A stretch of DNA of 64,000 bases from Clostridia bacterium (GTDB taxonomy: Bacteria > Bacillota > Clostridia > TANB77 > CAG-508), in the NCBI GenBank assembly GCA_017625465.1, contig JAGAKS010000016.1:1-64000 (forward strand). Direction: 5' to 3'. Position numbers and translations under genes: made by a program. How positions within the stretch are numbered: the stretch's first letter is position 1; every line of letters starts with the position of its first letter. This document shows positions 44,106 to 52,817 of this stretch, piece after piece. The notes under the pieces were generated by a model. The model did no database searches, was not told the origin of the DNA, and saw only the letters and a program-made list of their open reading frames with translations.

Positions 44106-44528
44106 TTAAACTATTGCAAAAGTAAGTTCACCTTTTGCAGCAACTTTTCCATCTACTGTTGCTATTGCTTCTCCAACTCCTACTGGACCCTTTTGTTTTA
44201 TAATTTTAACTTCTAATTTTAAAACATCTCCAGGAACTACTTGTTTTTTGAAACGTAATTTATCTATTCCACCAAACAAAGCATTTTTACCTTTGTTTTC
44301 TTCCATAGATAAAATTGCAACTGCACCAGTTTGTGCCAAAGCTTCAACAATTAAAACTCCAGGCATAATAGGTTGACCAGGAAAATGTCCAGCAAAATGT
44401 GGTTCATTAATACATACATTTTTATAAGCTATACAACTTTCACCTGGTACATATTCCTCAACTCTATCTATCATTAAAAATGGAGCTCTTTGAGGAATAA
44501 TTTTCATTATTTCATTTATATCTAACAT
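44106..44528 (-). CDS. fabZ: 3-hydroxyacyl-[acyl-carrier-protein] dehydratase FabZ
   Basis: A 140-residue hot-dog fold dehydratase. The catalytic His is in [19 protein letters not shown] and the Glu in [14 protein letters not shown]-terminal [19 protein letters not shown] is typical. It removes water from 3-hydroxyacyl-ACP. Lies between accB and accC, the usual Firmicutes order. Confidence 0.96.
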   Translation of the reverse strand: MLDINEIMKIIPQRAPFLMIDRVEEYVPGESCIAYKNVCINEPHFAGHFPGQPIMPGVLIVEALAQTGAVAILSMEENKGKNALFGGIDKLRFKKQVVPGDVLKLEVKIIKQKGPVGVGEAIATVDGKVAAKGELTFAIV

Positions 44529-44538
44529 TGTTTTCTCC

Positions 44539-44979
44539 TTATTTAATTACAAAAAGCGGTTTTCCGTATTCTACCATTTCTTCATCTTTTACTAAAATTT
44601 CTACAACTTCTCCATCAAACTCACTTTCAATTTCGTTCATAAGTTTCATGGCTTCGATAATACAAAGTGTATCTCCTTTTTTTACTTTGCTTCCAACTTT
44701 AACAAAAGGCTCTGAAGTAGGTGAAGATTTTGAGTAAAAAGTTCCAACCATAGGAGCTTTTACAACATTTCCTTCTACCTTCTCTACTGGTACTAAATCA
44801 GCATTTTCTTTCACTGCTGGAATATTTACCTCTTGAACCATTGGAACTGGACTTGATAATTTTAGTCCATCATCTTTTTTCATACTTATTTTTATTCCAT
44901 CTGGAAATTCAATTTCAATCTCAGAAAGTTTTGAATTTCCCATATCGTCCATTAATTTTTTTATTTCATCGTAATTCAT
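44539..44979 (-). CDS. accB: Biotin carboxyl carrier protein of acetyl-CoA carboxylase
   Basis: A 146-residue protein: N-terminal segment ([20 protein letters not shown]), a Pro/Val-rich linker, and the C-terminal biotinyl domain with the modified Lys in [13 protein letters not shown]. The biotin swings between AccC and AccAD. It is preceded by an internal promoter, so the acc half of the operon can be made on its own. Confidence 0.95.
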   Translation of the reverse strand: MNYDEIKKLMDDMGNSKLSEIEIEFPDGIKISMKKDDGLKLSSPVPMVQEVNIPAVKENADLVPVEKVEGNVVKAPMVGTFYSKSSPTSEPFVKVGSKVKKGDTLCIIEAMKLMNEIESEFDGEVVEILVKDEEMVEYGKPLFVIK

Positions 44980-45015
44980 ATTTTTACTCCTCTCTGGTTT
45001 TAAAAATACTTAATA

Positions 45016-45044
45016 ATTATACCATTTTGAGTACATTTTTTCAA
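45016..45044 (-). promoter_or_regulatory. Internal sigma-A promoter in front of accB
   Basis: Minus strand -35 TTGAAA, 17-base spacer, -10 TATAAT with TGG just before it, in the 73-base gap between fabF and accB. About 36 bases before the accB ATG. Confidence 0.78.
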
Positions 45045-45052
45045 GTTTTCGA

Positions 45053-46288
45053 CTACTCAGTATACTTTTTAAAGATAATAGAACTATTGTGTCCTCCAAA
45101 ACCTAATGAATTAGACATTGCATATTCTATTTTGTGATTTCTTGCTTTGTTTGGAACAATATCTAAATCACATTCTTCATCTGGAACTTGATAGTTTATT
45201 GTTGGTGGTACAATATCTTTTTCGATTGCTTTTACGCAAGCAACAGCTTCAACACCACCAGCTGCTCCAAGTAAATGTCCTGTATGTCCTTTTGTTGAAC
45301 TCATCATTACATTTTTTGCAGCTTCTCCAAAAGCAGTTTTTACAGCTTTTGTTTCTCCACTATCATTAAGATGTGTTGATGTTCCGTGAGCATTTATGTA
45401 TGTGATATCTTCTGGTTTAATATTTGCATCTTTCATAGCTGTTACCATTGCTCTAGCACCACCTTCACCATCAGGTGATGGTGCTGTGATATGGTATGCA
45501 TCAGAAGTTGCTGCATAGCCAACCATTTCTGCATAGATTTTTGCTCCTCTTTTTTTAGCATGTTCTAATTCTTCAAGGATTATTATTCCGCAACCTTCAC
45601 CCATAACAAATCCTGATCTTTCTTTGTCGAAAGGCATACTTGCTCTATTTTTATCTGTGCTTTGTGAAAGAGCTTTAATATTAGTAAAACCAGCTATTCC
45701 TGTTTCGTTTATTGAAGCCTCTGCTCCTCCAACTAGCATTATATCTTGGTAACCATGACGAATAATTCTGAAAGCTTCACCAATAGCATGTGTACCACTA
45801 GCACAAGCTGTTGTCATACAAAAGCTTTCGCCTTTGGCTCCTATATCTATTGAAACATTTCCAGATGCCATATTACTTATTGACATTGGAATAAACATTG
45901 GAGAAACTCTATCTGGTCCTTTTTCGTGTAATGTTCCAATATCTTTTTGCATAGTTGAAAGTCCACCAATACCAGATGCGATTGCTACACCAAAACGAGT
46001 GCTATCAATTTCTTCCATATTGATATTTGCATCTTTTACAGCTTCTCTTGATGCAATCATAGCAAATTGAGTATATCTATCCATTCTTTTTGCTGCTTTT
46101 TTATCTAAAATTTCTTCAATATCTAAATTCTTAACTTCTGCAGCAAGTTTTACTTTGAAGTTTGTAGTATCAAATGCTGTAATTTCATCTATTCCACATT
46201 TACCTTCTACAATTCCATTCCAAAATTCTTCTACATTATTTCCTATAGGAGTAACAGCTCCTAAACCTGTAACAACAACTCTTCTCAT
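45053..46288 (-). CDS. fabF: 3-oxoacyl-[acyl-carrier-protein] synthase II FabF
   Basis: A 411-residue condensing enzyme that elongates acyl-ACP with malonyl-ACP. Catalytic Cys in CMTTACASGTHAIGEAFR, the two His in NAHGTSTHLNDSGE and SSTKGHTGHLLGAAG, closing loop NSLGFGGHNSSIIF. Follows fabG by 14 bases. Confidence 0.97.
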   Translation of the reverse strand: MRRVVVTGLGAVTPIGNNVEEFWNGIVEGKCGIDEITAFDTTNFKVKLAAEVKNLDIEEILDKKAAKRMDRYTQFAMIASREAVKDANINMEEIDSTRFGVAIASGIGGLSTMQKDIGTLHEKGPDRVSPMFIPMSISNMASGNVSIDIGAKGESFCMTTACASGTHAIGEAFRIIRHGYQDIMLVGGAEASINETGIAGFTNIKALSQSTDKNRASMPFDKERSGFVMGEGCGIIILEELEHAKKRGAKIYAEMVGYAATSDAYHITAPSPDGEGGARAMVTAMKDANIKPEDITYINAHGTSTHLNDSGETKAVKTAFGEAAKNVMMSSTKGHTGHLLGAAGGVEAVACVKAIEKDIVPPTINYQVPDEECDLDIVPNKARNHKIEYAMSNSLGFGGHNSSIIFKKYTE

Positions 46289-46302
46289 TTTTCCATCCTT
46301 TC

Positions 46303-47043
46303 CTACATTACCATTCCGCCATCTACGTTTATAACTTGGCCTGTTACGTAACTGCTATCTTCTGATGCTAAGAATTTTACCACTTTTGCAACATCTTCTG
46401 CAGTTCCCATTTTTCTAAGTGGTATTTGATTATTTATGTTTTCCTTTACAGAATCTGATAATACACTTGTCATATCTGTTGCTATAAATCCAGGTGCAAC
46501 TGCATTTACTAAAATATTTCTACTAGCAACTTCTTTGGCTAAACTTTTTGTAAAGCCTATTATACCAGCTTTAGATGCTGAATAATTTGTTTGGCCTGCA
46601 TTTCCTGCGACACCAACAACTGAAGAAATGCTTATTATTCTACCAGATTTTTGTTTTATCATATATGGAATAACATTTCTTGTAACATTAAATGTACCTA
46701 CTAAATTGATGTCTATAACTTTTTCAAAATCTTCTTTTCCCATTCTCATTAAAAGACCATCTTTAGTAATACCTGCATTATTTACTAACACATCAATTTT
46801 TCCTAATTGCTCTACTGTTTCTTTTACCATTTTTTCTGCTTCATCAAAATTTGCAACATCACCTTGAACTAAGGCACATCTAACTCCTTCTGATTCTATT
46901 TCTGATTTTAATTCATCTAATTCATCAGATTTTGTTCTGTAATTAACAGATACATCATAACCAGCTTTTGCTAAAGTTATTGCTATTTGTTTTCCTATAC
47001 CTCTTGCAGCTCCAGTAACTAATACTACCTTATTCTCTCCCAT
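46303..47043 (-). CDS. fabG: 3-oxoacyl-[acyl-carrier-protein] reductase FabG
   Basis: A 246-residue short-chain reductase, NADPH-dependent. Marks: VTGAARGIGKQIAITLAKAG, NNAGITKDGLLMRM, catalytic Ser and Tyr-X3-Lys in SISSVVGVAGNAGQTNYSAS and KAGIIGFTKS, and the closing VTGQVINVDGGMVM. Its ATG overlaps the fabD stop (TAATG). Confidence 0.97.
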   Translation of the reverse strand: MGENKVVLVTGAARGIGKQIAITLAKAGYDVSVNYRTKSDELDELKSEIESEGVRCALVQGDVANFDEAEKMVKETVEQLGKIDVLVNNAGITKDGLLMRMGKEDFEKVIDINLVGTFNVTRNVIPYMIKQKSGRIISISSVVGVAGNAGQTNYSASKAGIIGFTKSLAKEVASRNILVNAVAPGFIATDMTSVLSDSVKENINNQIPLRKMGTAEDVAKVVKFLASEDSSYVTGQVINVDGGMVM

Positions 47044-47978
47044 TATTTTATCTCCTTTAACTCTAAAATTGCTTGTTCTAAGCTTTCTACATTATTTATA
47101 TTTAAAAGTTTTACATCTCTACTAACTCTTTTTACTAGACTTGTTAAAACTTTTCCAGGGCCTATTTCGACAAAAGTATCTACACCTTCGTCTATCATAT
47201 TTTGAATTATTCCAGAAAAACGTACTGGACATTTTACGTGTTTTGCAAGTACTTCTGAAATTCTGTCATTTGATGTGTATTTTTTACTATCTATATTTTT
47301 ATACACTGTCTTTTTAGGTGTTCCCATATTTACTTTATCTAATTCAAGTTTTAATTTTTCTGCTGCAACTTCTAGTTTTTCTGTATGGAAAGGACCTTTA
47401 GCCTTGATAATACTTACTTTTTTTGCTCCAAGCTCTTTGGCTTTTTCACTTACTTCTGCTATACCTGCTTCATCACCAGAAACTACTACTTGTCCAGGGC
47501 AATTATAATTTGCTGGAACTACAAATCCTTTTGTAACACTCTTGCAAGCCTTTTCTACATCTTCATCTGATAATCCTAAAACTCCAGCCATTTGCCAATT
47601 ACCTTCTGGAACATTTTCTTGCATTATTTTTCCTCTTATTTCAATTACCTTAACTGCTGTTTCAAAATCAAAAGCATCTGCATAAGCTAAAGCTGTATAT
47701 TCTCCTAAACTCAAACCTGCCAAGCTATCTGCTTCAATTCCATTTTTCTTTAATAATTCTAAAATACCAAAACTCATTGTAAATATTGCAATTTGAGTAT
47801 TATGTGTTTCTGATAGTACATCTTCGTCAGAATTAAATGTAAGCTCTGCTACATCTATTCCTAAAATATTGCTTACTCTATCATAAACATTTCTTACTTC
47901 TTCATATTTGTCATATAAATCTTTGCCCATGCCAACATATTGTGCACCTTGACCTGGAAATAAAAAACTAATTTTCAT
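47043..47978 (-). CDS. fabD: Malonyl-CoA:ACP transacylase FabD
   Basis: A 311-residue acyltransferase that loads malonate on ACP. N-terminal FLFPGQGAQYVGMGKDLYD, nucleophile Ser in LAGLSLGEYTALAYA, His in KGPFHTEKLE and the C-terminal FVEIGPGKVLTSLVKR. I chose the ATG at 47978, six bases behind AAAGGAG, rather than an upstream start within fabH. Confidence 0.96.
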   Translation of the reverse strand: MKISFLFPGQGAQYVGMGKDLYDKYEEVRNVYDRVSNILGIDVAELTFNSDEDVLSETHNTQIAIFTMSFGILELLKKNGIEADSLAGLSLGEYTALAYADAFDFETAVKVIEIRGKIMQENVPEGNWQMAGVLGLSDEDVEKACKSVTKGFVVPANYNCPGQVVVSGDEAGIAEVSEKAKELGAKKVSIIKAKGPFHTEKLEVAAEKLKLELDKVNMGTPKKTVYKNIDSKKYTSNDRISEVLAKHVKCPVRFSGIIQNMIDEGVDTFVEIGPGKVLTSLVKRVSRDVKLLNINNVESLEQAILELKEIK

Positions 47979-47989
47979 CTCATTCTCCT

Positions 47990-48919
47990 TTAAATTTCTA
48001 AAATTATACTTCCTAAGTTTAAGCCTCCGCCATATCCGCAAAGTAAAATTTTGTCCTTTTCGTTTAATAAACCTTTTTTATTTATCTCATCTAAAACAAT
48101 TGGTATACTGGCACAAAAAGTATTTCCTATTTTATCTAAATTCTTATAAACTTTTTCTTTTGAAATATCAATTTTTTCACAAATACTATCAATTATTCTA
48201 GAATTTGACTGATGCAATATAAAATATTTTATTTCTTCTTTTGAAATGTTCGCTTTTTCTAAAGTTTCTAATATATTAGAACTTGTTTTGCTTACCGCAA
48301 ATTTATATATATTTTTACCATCCATATATAGCTTTTCGTTATTATGGCAAGTTAATATTTCATTACCTTTTCCAAAGCTTTCTGTATTTGAATAATATAT
48401 TTTTTCTTCATTAGAAGAGGTTAGAAGCACAGCTCCTGCACCATCTCCTAATATAATTGAAGAATTTATATCTTCAAAATTTAAGTAATTTGAAATTTTT
48501 TCAACACCTATAACTAAAACATTTTTTAGTTCTTCTAAAGCTATATATTTTCTAGCAATATCTAATGCATTTATAAAACCACTGCAACCAGCTAAAACGT
48601 CTAAGCACATACATTTTTCTATTTCAAGTGCTTTTTGTATTTCAAAACTAATACCTGGCATAATTCTATCTGTTGAAGTTGTAGTTACTATTATTCCATC
48701 TATATCATCTTTATTAATACTATTTTCTTCAACTATTTTTTTACTAACTTTAATTCCTAATTCTGTAATAGTTTCATTTTTGGCAAAATATCTATAATCT
48801 ATTCCAGTACGTTTTTTTATCCAATCTTCTGATAAATTAAATTTTTCGTTAAAAAACTCATTAGAAATTCTTGTTTCAGGTAAGTATGAACTGGTTGCTA
48901 CCATTTTTACACTGTTCAT
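47990..48919 (-). CDS. fabH: 3-oxoacyl-[acyl-carrier-protein] synthase III FabH
   Basis: A 309-residue initiating condensing enzyme that joins acetyl- or branched acyl-CoA to malonyl-ACP. Catalytic triad: Cys in DVLAGCSGFINALDIA, His in FILHQSNSRIID, Asn in KIGNTFCASIPIVLDE. The usual GNTSAAS is GNTFCAS here, with a bulky Phe and a Cys near the active site, which could affect primer choice. First gene of the fab/acc operon. Unlike many Firmicutes clusters no acpP gene follows and no FabT/MarR-type regulator gene precedes. Confidence 0.93.
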   Translation of the reverse strand: MNSVKMVATSSYLPETRISNEFFNEKFNLSEDWIKKRTGIDYRYFAKNETITELGIKVSKKIVEENSINKDDIDGIIVTTTSTDRIMPGISFEIQKALEIEKCMCLDVLAGCSGFINALDIARKYIALEELKNVLVIGVEKISNYLNFEDINSSIILGDGAGAVLLTSSNEEKIYYSNTESFGKGNEILTCHNNEKLYMDGKNIYKFAVSKTSSNILETLEKANISKEEIKYFILHQSNSRIIDSICEKIDISKEKVYKNLDKIGNTFCASIPIVLDEINKKGLLNEKDKILLCGYGGGLNLGSIILEI

Positions 48920-48949
48920 AAATTCTCCTTCAAGTTCATCATCGGTAAC

Positions 48950-48978
48950 ATTATACTATAAGGAAAAAATAAATGTAA
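48950..48978 (-). promoter_or_regulatory. Sigma-A promoter of the fab/acc operon
   Basis: Minus strand -35 TTACAT, 17-base spacer, -10 TATAAT, about 30 bases before fabH. Upstream at 48993-49003 and 49016-49026 are two exact copies of AGTTTTTAAAA, 23 bases apart. Confidence 0.72.
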
Positions 48979-48992
48979 TATGATAAGTGGTC

Positions 48993-49026
48993 AGTTTTTA
49001 AAATTTATTATATCTAGTTTTTAAAA
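48993..49026. repeat. Two AGTTTTTAAAA repeats upstream of the fab promoter
   Basis: Exact 11-base direct repeats with start points 23 bases apart, about two helical turns, ending 15 bases upstream of the -35 box. They could be an UP-element-like AT block or a regulator site. They do not match the FapR or FabT consensus I know. Confidence 0.5.
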
Positions 49027-49033
49027 CCATTAT

Positions 49034-50245
49034 CTATCTTAACAAATTCATCCATGCACCTATAATGTATGAATACATTGAAAATACTGATAGTTTAGTA
49101 ATATCTTGTTCAGCTACTAAATTTACACTATCTAAAATTTGACCATCTAAATAAAAATGTACTGTTCCTAAAATTTCACCTTTTTGAATTGGAGCTGAAA
49201 TTTTATCATTAATTACAACTTCTTGTTCTATATTTCCGGCACTTGATTTTGGCACTAATACTCCACTATCTTTTTCATATACAAGGTTTAATTCTTTTTC
49301 TACTGATTTATCAATTGTTATACTTTGAACAACTTTGCCTTTTGTAGCACCTTTTTCAAATTTAAAATTTGTAAATCCATAGTCTAATAATTTTTTTGCA
49401 TCATTAAATCTTATATTACTTGTTCCACCTTTTAAAACAACTGCAAGCAAAGATAAATCATCTCTTGTAGCACTTGCTGACAAATTATATAAAGCTAAAC
49501 TTGTTGAACCTGTTTTTAATCCAGTACAACCTTTATAATTTCTTACTAATTTATTAGTATTTACTAAACTAGATTGCCCATTTCTTAAAGAATCCATCCA
49601 AATCGTACTATATTTTGTTATATTTGGATGTTTTTGTAAAAGTTCTCTCGACATTAGCGAAATATCATAAGCAGTTGTTATATGTCCTTCTTCATCTATA
49701 CCATGACAATTTTTAAAAGTAGTATCATTCATTCCGAGTGTTTTTGCTTTTTCATTCATTAAGCCTACAAAAACTTCTTCTGAACCTGCCAAAAATTCTG
49801 CCATTGCAACAGTACAATCGTTTGCAGAAACTACACAAATTGCTTTTAGCATTTCATCTACTGTTAAAAGTTCTCTACTATCAAGCCAAATTTGTGAACC
49901 ACCCATTGAAGTTGCATTTTCTGAACATGGTACAGTATCAGTTAAAGCTATTTTTCCGCTATCTAATGCTTCCATGATTAAAAGGATTGTCATAACTTTT
50001 GTTACACTTGCTGGTCTTAACTTTTCATGAGAATTTTTTTCATATAAAACTTTTCCAGTGGTTTGCTCTATTAAAATACAACTCTCACTTTCAATATTTA
50101 AAAAATTTTCTCCAAGTGCTTCATTGCTTACTTCTTTTACCATTCCTGATTCATTCCAAACAGGAACTGCATATTCTAATGCATAACTTCCGCTAGATAT
50201 GCACATTATAAAAATAATAAAACTTGCTAAAATTTTTTTATTCAT
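49034..50245 (-). CDS. D-alanyl-D-alanine carboxypeptidase (PBP5/DacF type)
   Basis: A 403-residue penicillin-binding protein exported by an N-terminal signal peptide (KKILASFIIFIMCISSGSYA). Serine peptidase motifs: SVTK in LRPASVTKVMTILLIME, SAN in CVVSANDCTVAMAE, KTG in GLKTGSTSLALYNL. A PBP5 C-terminal domain and a terminal amphipathic helix (VFSMYSYIIGAWMNLL) follow. It trims the pentapeptide of peptidoglycan; DacF and DacB members act in sporulation. The best name in B. subtilis terms is uncertain. Single-gene unit. Confidence 0.92.
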   Translation of the reverse strand: MNKKILASFIIFIMCISSGSYALEYAVPVWNESGMVKEVSNEALGENFLNIESESCILIEQTTGKVLYEKNSHEKLRPASVTKVMTILLIMEALDSGKIALTDTVPCSENATSMGGSQIWLDSRELLTVDEMLKAICVVSANDCTVAMAEFLAGSEEVFVGLMNEKAKTLGMNDTTFKNCHGIDEEGHITTAYDISLMSRELLQKHPNITKYSTIWMDSLRNGQSSLVNTNKLVRNYKGCTGLKTGSTSLALYNLSASATRDDLSLLAVVLKGGTSNIRFNDAKKLLDYGFTNFKFEKGATKGKVVQSITIDKSVEKELNLVYEKDSGVLVPKSSAGNIEQEVVINDKISAPIQKGEILGTVHFYLDGQILDSVNLVAEQDITKLSVFSMYSYIIGAWMNLLR

Positions 50246-50368
50246 AAATTCCTCCCCAAAATAAAAAAATAATTTTGTATAATTCTATGCACCAAATTAT
50301 TTTTCTATGATTAAGATTATTTTTACCAGCTTTTTCCAATTTTTATTTTTTACTTGTAAATATTGTTA

Positions 50369-50399
50369 GAATATTTTAGGTCGAAAAATTCATAATAAT
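50369..50399 (+). promoter_or_regulatory. Possible sigma-E-like promoter of the Asn-rich protein gene
   Basis: GAATATT, 15 bases, then CATAATAAT resembles the mother-cell sigma-E consensus (ATATT, about 14 bases, CATA). It lies about 55 bases before the ATG. No good sigma-A promoter is visible. Spacing is one base long; low certainty. Confidence 0.35.
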
Positions 50400-50452
50400 A
50401 ATTGAAATGAAAAATCATTTTTTCATTTTTAAGATATGTTTAGGAGGAAGCT

Positions 50453-50941
50453 ATGACTAAAAAAGTATTTACAAGTATTTTAGTTAGTATTCTTCTTTCA
50501 TTATTTACAAGCTTTTGTTTTGCAGCTACAAATACAGACAAAATAAACTTAGGTAACAACGTAAGTTCATCAATAAATAAAAGTATGAATTCTGTAGGAA
50601 ATGCTGTAAGTGATGTAGTAGATGGTGCCAGTGGAGCTGTTAGAAGTGCTGGAGATGCTATTGGAAATATGGTAAACAACAATAACAATAACATGGATAA
50701 TAACAATAATATGAATTCTAACAGAAATAAGGACAGAAATACTAATTACAATACTAATGGTAATATCGGTGATAATTACAATAATAGTATTTATGGTACA
50801 ACTAGAACTAGTGTTGATAATGTAACAACTACAACAGGAATGTCTACTACTGCTTGGATGTGGGTAATATTTGCAATAGCTGCTGTTATAATAATAGCTG
50901 CTATTTGGTATTACGCTATGCAAGGTAATGATAGAGACTAA
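50453..50941 (+). CDS. Secreted Asn-rich protein with C-terminal membrane anchor
   Basis: A 162-residue protein: signal peptide 1-24 (VFTSILVSILLSLFTSFCFA), a Ser/Gly/Ala segment (about 30-75) that may form an amphipathic helix (SINKSMNSVGNAVSDVVDGA), a stretch of mostly Asn (about 76-115), a Thr-rich part, and a C-terminal helix (AWMWVIFAIAAVIIIAAIWYYA). Strong ribosome binding site TAGGAGGAAG. No family recognised. It sits between divergent dacF and a convergent small surface protein gene. A possible sporulation promoter lies upstream. Confidence 0.7.
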   Translation: MTKKVFTSILVSILLSLFTSFCFAATNTDKINLGNNVSSSINKSMNSVGNAVSDVVDGASGAVRSAGDAIGNMVNNNNNNMDNNNNMNSNRNKDRNTNYNTNGNIGDNYNNSIYGTTRTSVDNVTTTTGMSTTAWMWVIFAIAAVIIIAAIWYYAMQGNDRD

Positions 50942-50946
50942 CAAAT

Positions 50947-51000
50947 AAAGTCGGTAAAAAATGAAGCCTACTAAAATAGTAAGCTTCATTTACCGACTTT
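50947..51000. terminator. Large bidirectional terminator between two small surface protein genes
   Basis: Outer stem AAAGTCGGTAAA / TTTACCGACTTT and inner stem ATGAAGC-TACT / AGTA-GCTTCAT, over 20 base pairs in all. T-runs on the plus strand (CTTTTTCTTATTTTT) and A-rich on the other side allow both directions. Confidence 0.88.
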
Positions 51001-51003
51001 TTC

Positions 51004-51324
51004 TTATTTTTTTAATCTAATTAAAATTGCTATTGCAAATAAAATAAGTAATATTCCTATTGAAATTAAAATTACATTTAATATATTATTTAAACCTAAA
51101 TTTGCTTCTGGTAAATTTGAAAGTGGTGATACCGTTTTTACTTGCGCTGTAATATCAGAACTTGAATCATAATCTAATACATCTGTTGATGGTAACTCAT
51201 TTTCTTCACTTTGAGCTTGTACTTCTGGTTCTGTTACAGCTTCATCTTCACTTGCAAAAACCATTCCAAAACAAAATGTAGATAATATACATATAACTAA
51301 TAATATTTTACAAACTTTTGACAT
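51004..51324 (-). CDS. Small exported protein with C-terminal membrane anchor
   Basis: A 106-residue protein: signal peptide 1-25 (ILLVICILSTFCFGMVFASE), an acidic middle part, and a C-terminal SNLPEANLGL, membrane helix and RLKK tail. The order LPxxN, helix, basic tail looks like a sortase signal, but LPEAN is not a standard motif. No family recognised. Convergent with the Asn-rich protein gene. Confidence 0.6.
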   Translation of the reverse strand: MSKVCKILLVICILSTFCFGMVFASEDEAVTEPEVQAQSEENELPSTDVLDYDSSSDITAQVKTVSPLSNLPEANLGLNNILNVILISIGILLILFAIAILIRLKK

Positions 51325-51389
51325 GTCTTACTCCTTAAATTAACCTATATAAATATGATAACTTAAATATAATAAATATTCAATAGTTT

Positions 51390-52814
51390 TTATTGATTTA
51401 ACATTTCTGTTTTCAAATCGTATAATTTTTGAGAAATATCTACGTAATATTTTTGTGGATTTCTCAAACGTTTAACTTCATCCCAAATTGTATTTAATTG
51501 CTCTTTTGAATATTTTGCAATTTCTTTTAATTCAGGAGTTTCATAAACTAATTTACCATTTTCAAATATTTTTTCTTGTAATTCTTTTACATAATAATTT
51601 GTAATATATTTCTTTTTCCAAGTATTGTGTTCGTCAAATAATTGATATCCGTCTTCTGGTATTGTTTCATCTGCAAGAGTAACAAGATCAGCAATCGCAT
51701 AATTTGTTTCTTTATTATAAAATCTATAAACTTTTTTAAAACTTGGATTTGTAATTTTTTCTATATTTTCACTTATCTTGATCTTTGGAGTAATTTTACC
51801 ATCTTTTTCAATTGCTACTAATTTATAAACTCCTCCAAATACTGCATCACTTTTAGCAGTAATTAGGTTTTCACCAACACCAAAACTATCTATTTTAGCA
51901 TCTTGGTTAAATAATGAAGTGATTAAATATTCATCTAAAGAATTGCTTACACATATTTTGCAATCAGGGTATCCTGCTTCATCTAACATTTCACGCGCTT
52001 TCTTAGAAAGATATGCCAAATCACCACTATCTAATCTAATACCTAATGGTCTAATTCCTTTTGGTTTTAAAACTTCATCAAATACTTTTATAGCATTTGG
52101 AATACCACTTTCTAAAGTATTGTAAGTATCTACTAAAAATAGTGAATTGTTTGGATATATTTCAGCATAAGCTTTAAAAGCTTCATATTCTGATTCAAAA
52201 CTTTGAATCCAACTATGAGCCATTGTTCCACTTGCAGGTACGCCAAATCTTTGTGCTGTTAAAACACATGAAGTTCCTACTGCACCTCCTATAATTGCTG
52301 CTCTTGCGCCATAAACTGCTGCAGAAACACCATGTGCACGTCTTGCGCCAAATTCCATTATAGGTCTACCTTGAGCTGCTCTAACAATTCTACTAGTTTT
52401 AGTTGCAATTAAACTTTGATGATTTAACAAAAGTAACATTGCTGTTTCTAAAAGCTGTGCTTCTACAATATGTGCTCTTACTGTTATTAAAGGCTCACCT
52501 GGAAATACTACTGTTCCTTCTGGTATTGCCCAAATATCTCCTGAAAATTTAAAGTTTGATAGATAATCTAAATATTTTTCTGAAAATAGATTTAAAGTTC
52601 TTAAATAATTTATATCTTCTTCATCAAAACTTAAATTTTCCACATAGTCTATTATTTGTTCTAGACCTGCAACAATTGCATATCCACCTTTATCTGGAAC
52701 TTTTCTAAAGAAAATATCAAAATATGCTATTTCATCTACTTCTCTTTCAAAATAACCATTTGACATTGTAAATTCATAAAGGTCTGTAACTAATTCTAAT
52801 TTTTCTCTGTTCAT
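51390..52814 (-). CDS. pncB: Nicotinate phosphoribosyltransferase
   Basis: A 474-residue enzyme that makes nicotinate mononucleotide from nicotinic acid and PRPP with ATP. Typical: LVTDLYEFTMSNGYFE, FRKVPDKGGYAIVAGLEQI, FGARRAHGVSAAVYGARAA, MAHSWIQSFESEYEAF, GIRLDSGDLAYLS and FGVGENLITAKSDAVFGGVY. Last gene of a nadD-nadE-pncB operon, the complete Preiss-Handler salvage route to NAD. Confidence 0.96.
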   Translation of the reverse strand: MNREKLELVTDLYEFTMSNGYFEREVDEIAYFDIFFRKVPDKGGYAIVAGLEQIIDYVENLSFDEEDINYLRTLNLFSEKYLDYLSNFKFSGDIWAIPEGTVVFPGEPLITVRAHIVEAQLLETAMLLLLNHQSLIATKTSRIVRAAQGRPIMEFGARRAHGVSAAVYGARAAIIGGAVGTSCVLTAQRFGVPASGTMAHSWIQSFESEYEAFKAYAEIYPNNSLFLVDTYNTLESGIPNAIKVFDEVLKPKGIRPLGIRLDSGDLAYLSKKAREMLDEAGYPDCKICVSNSLDEYLITSLFNQDAKIDSFGVGENLITAKSDAVFGGVYKLVAIEKDGKITPKIKISENIEKITNPSFKKVYRFYNKETNYAIADLVTLADETIPEDGYQLFDEHNTWKKKYITNYYVKELQEKIFENGKLVYETPELKEIAKYSKEQLNTIWDEVKRLRNPQKYYVDISQKLYDLKTEMLNQ

Positions 52815-52817
52815 TTT

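Noticed and set aside
50246..50345. Sporulation (sigma-F/G) promoter in front of the carboxypeptidase gene
   Set aside because: A GCATA element is present, but no acceptable -10 lies at the right distance, so only the family name hints at sporulation.
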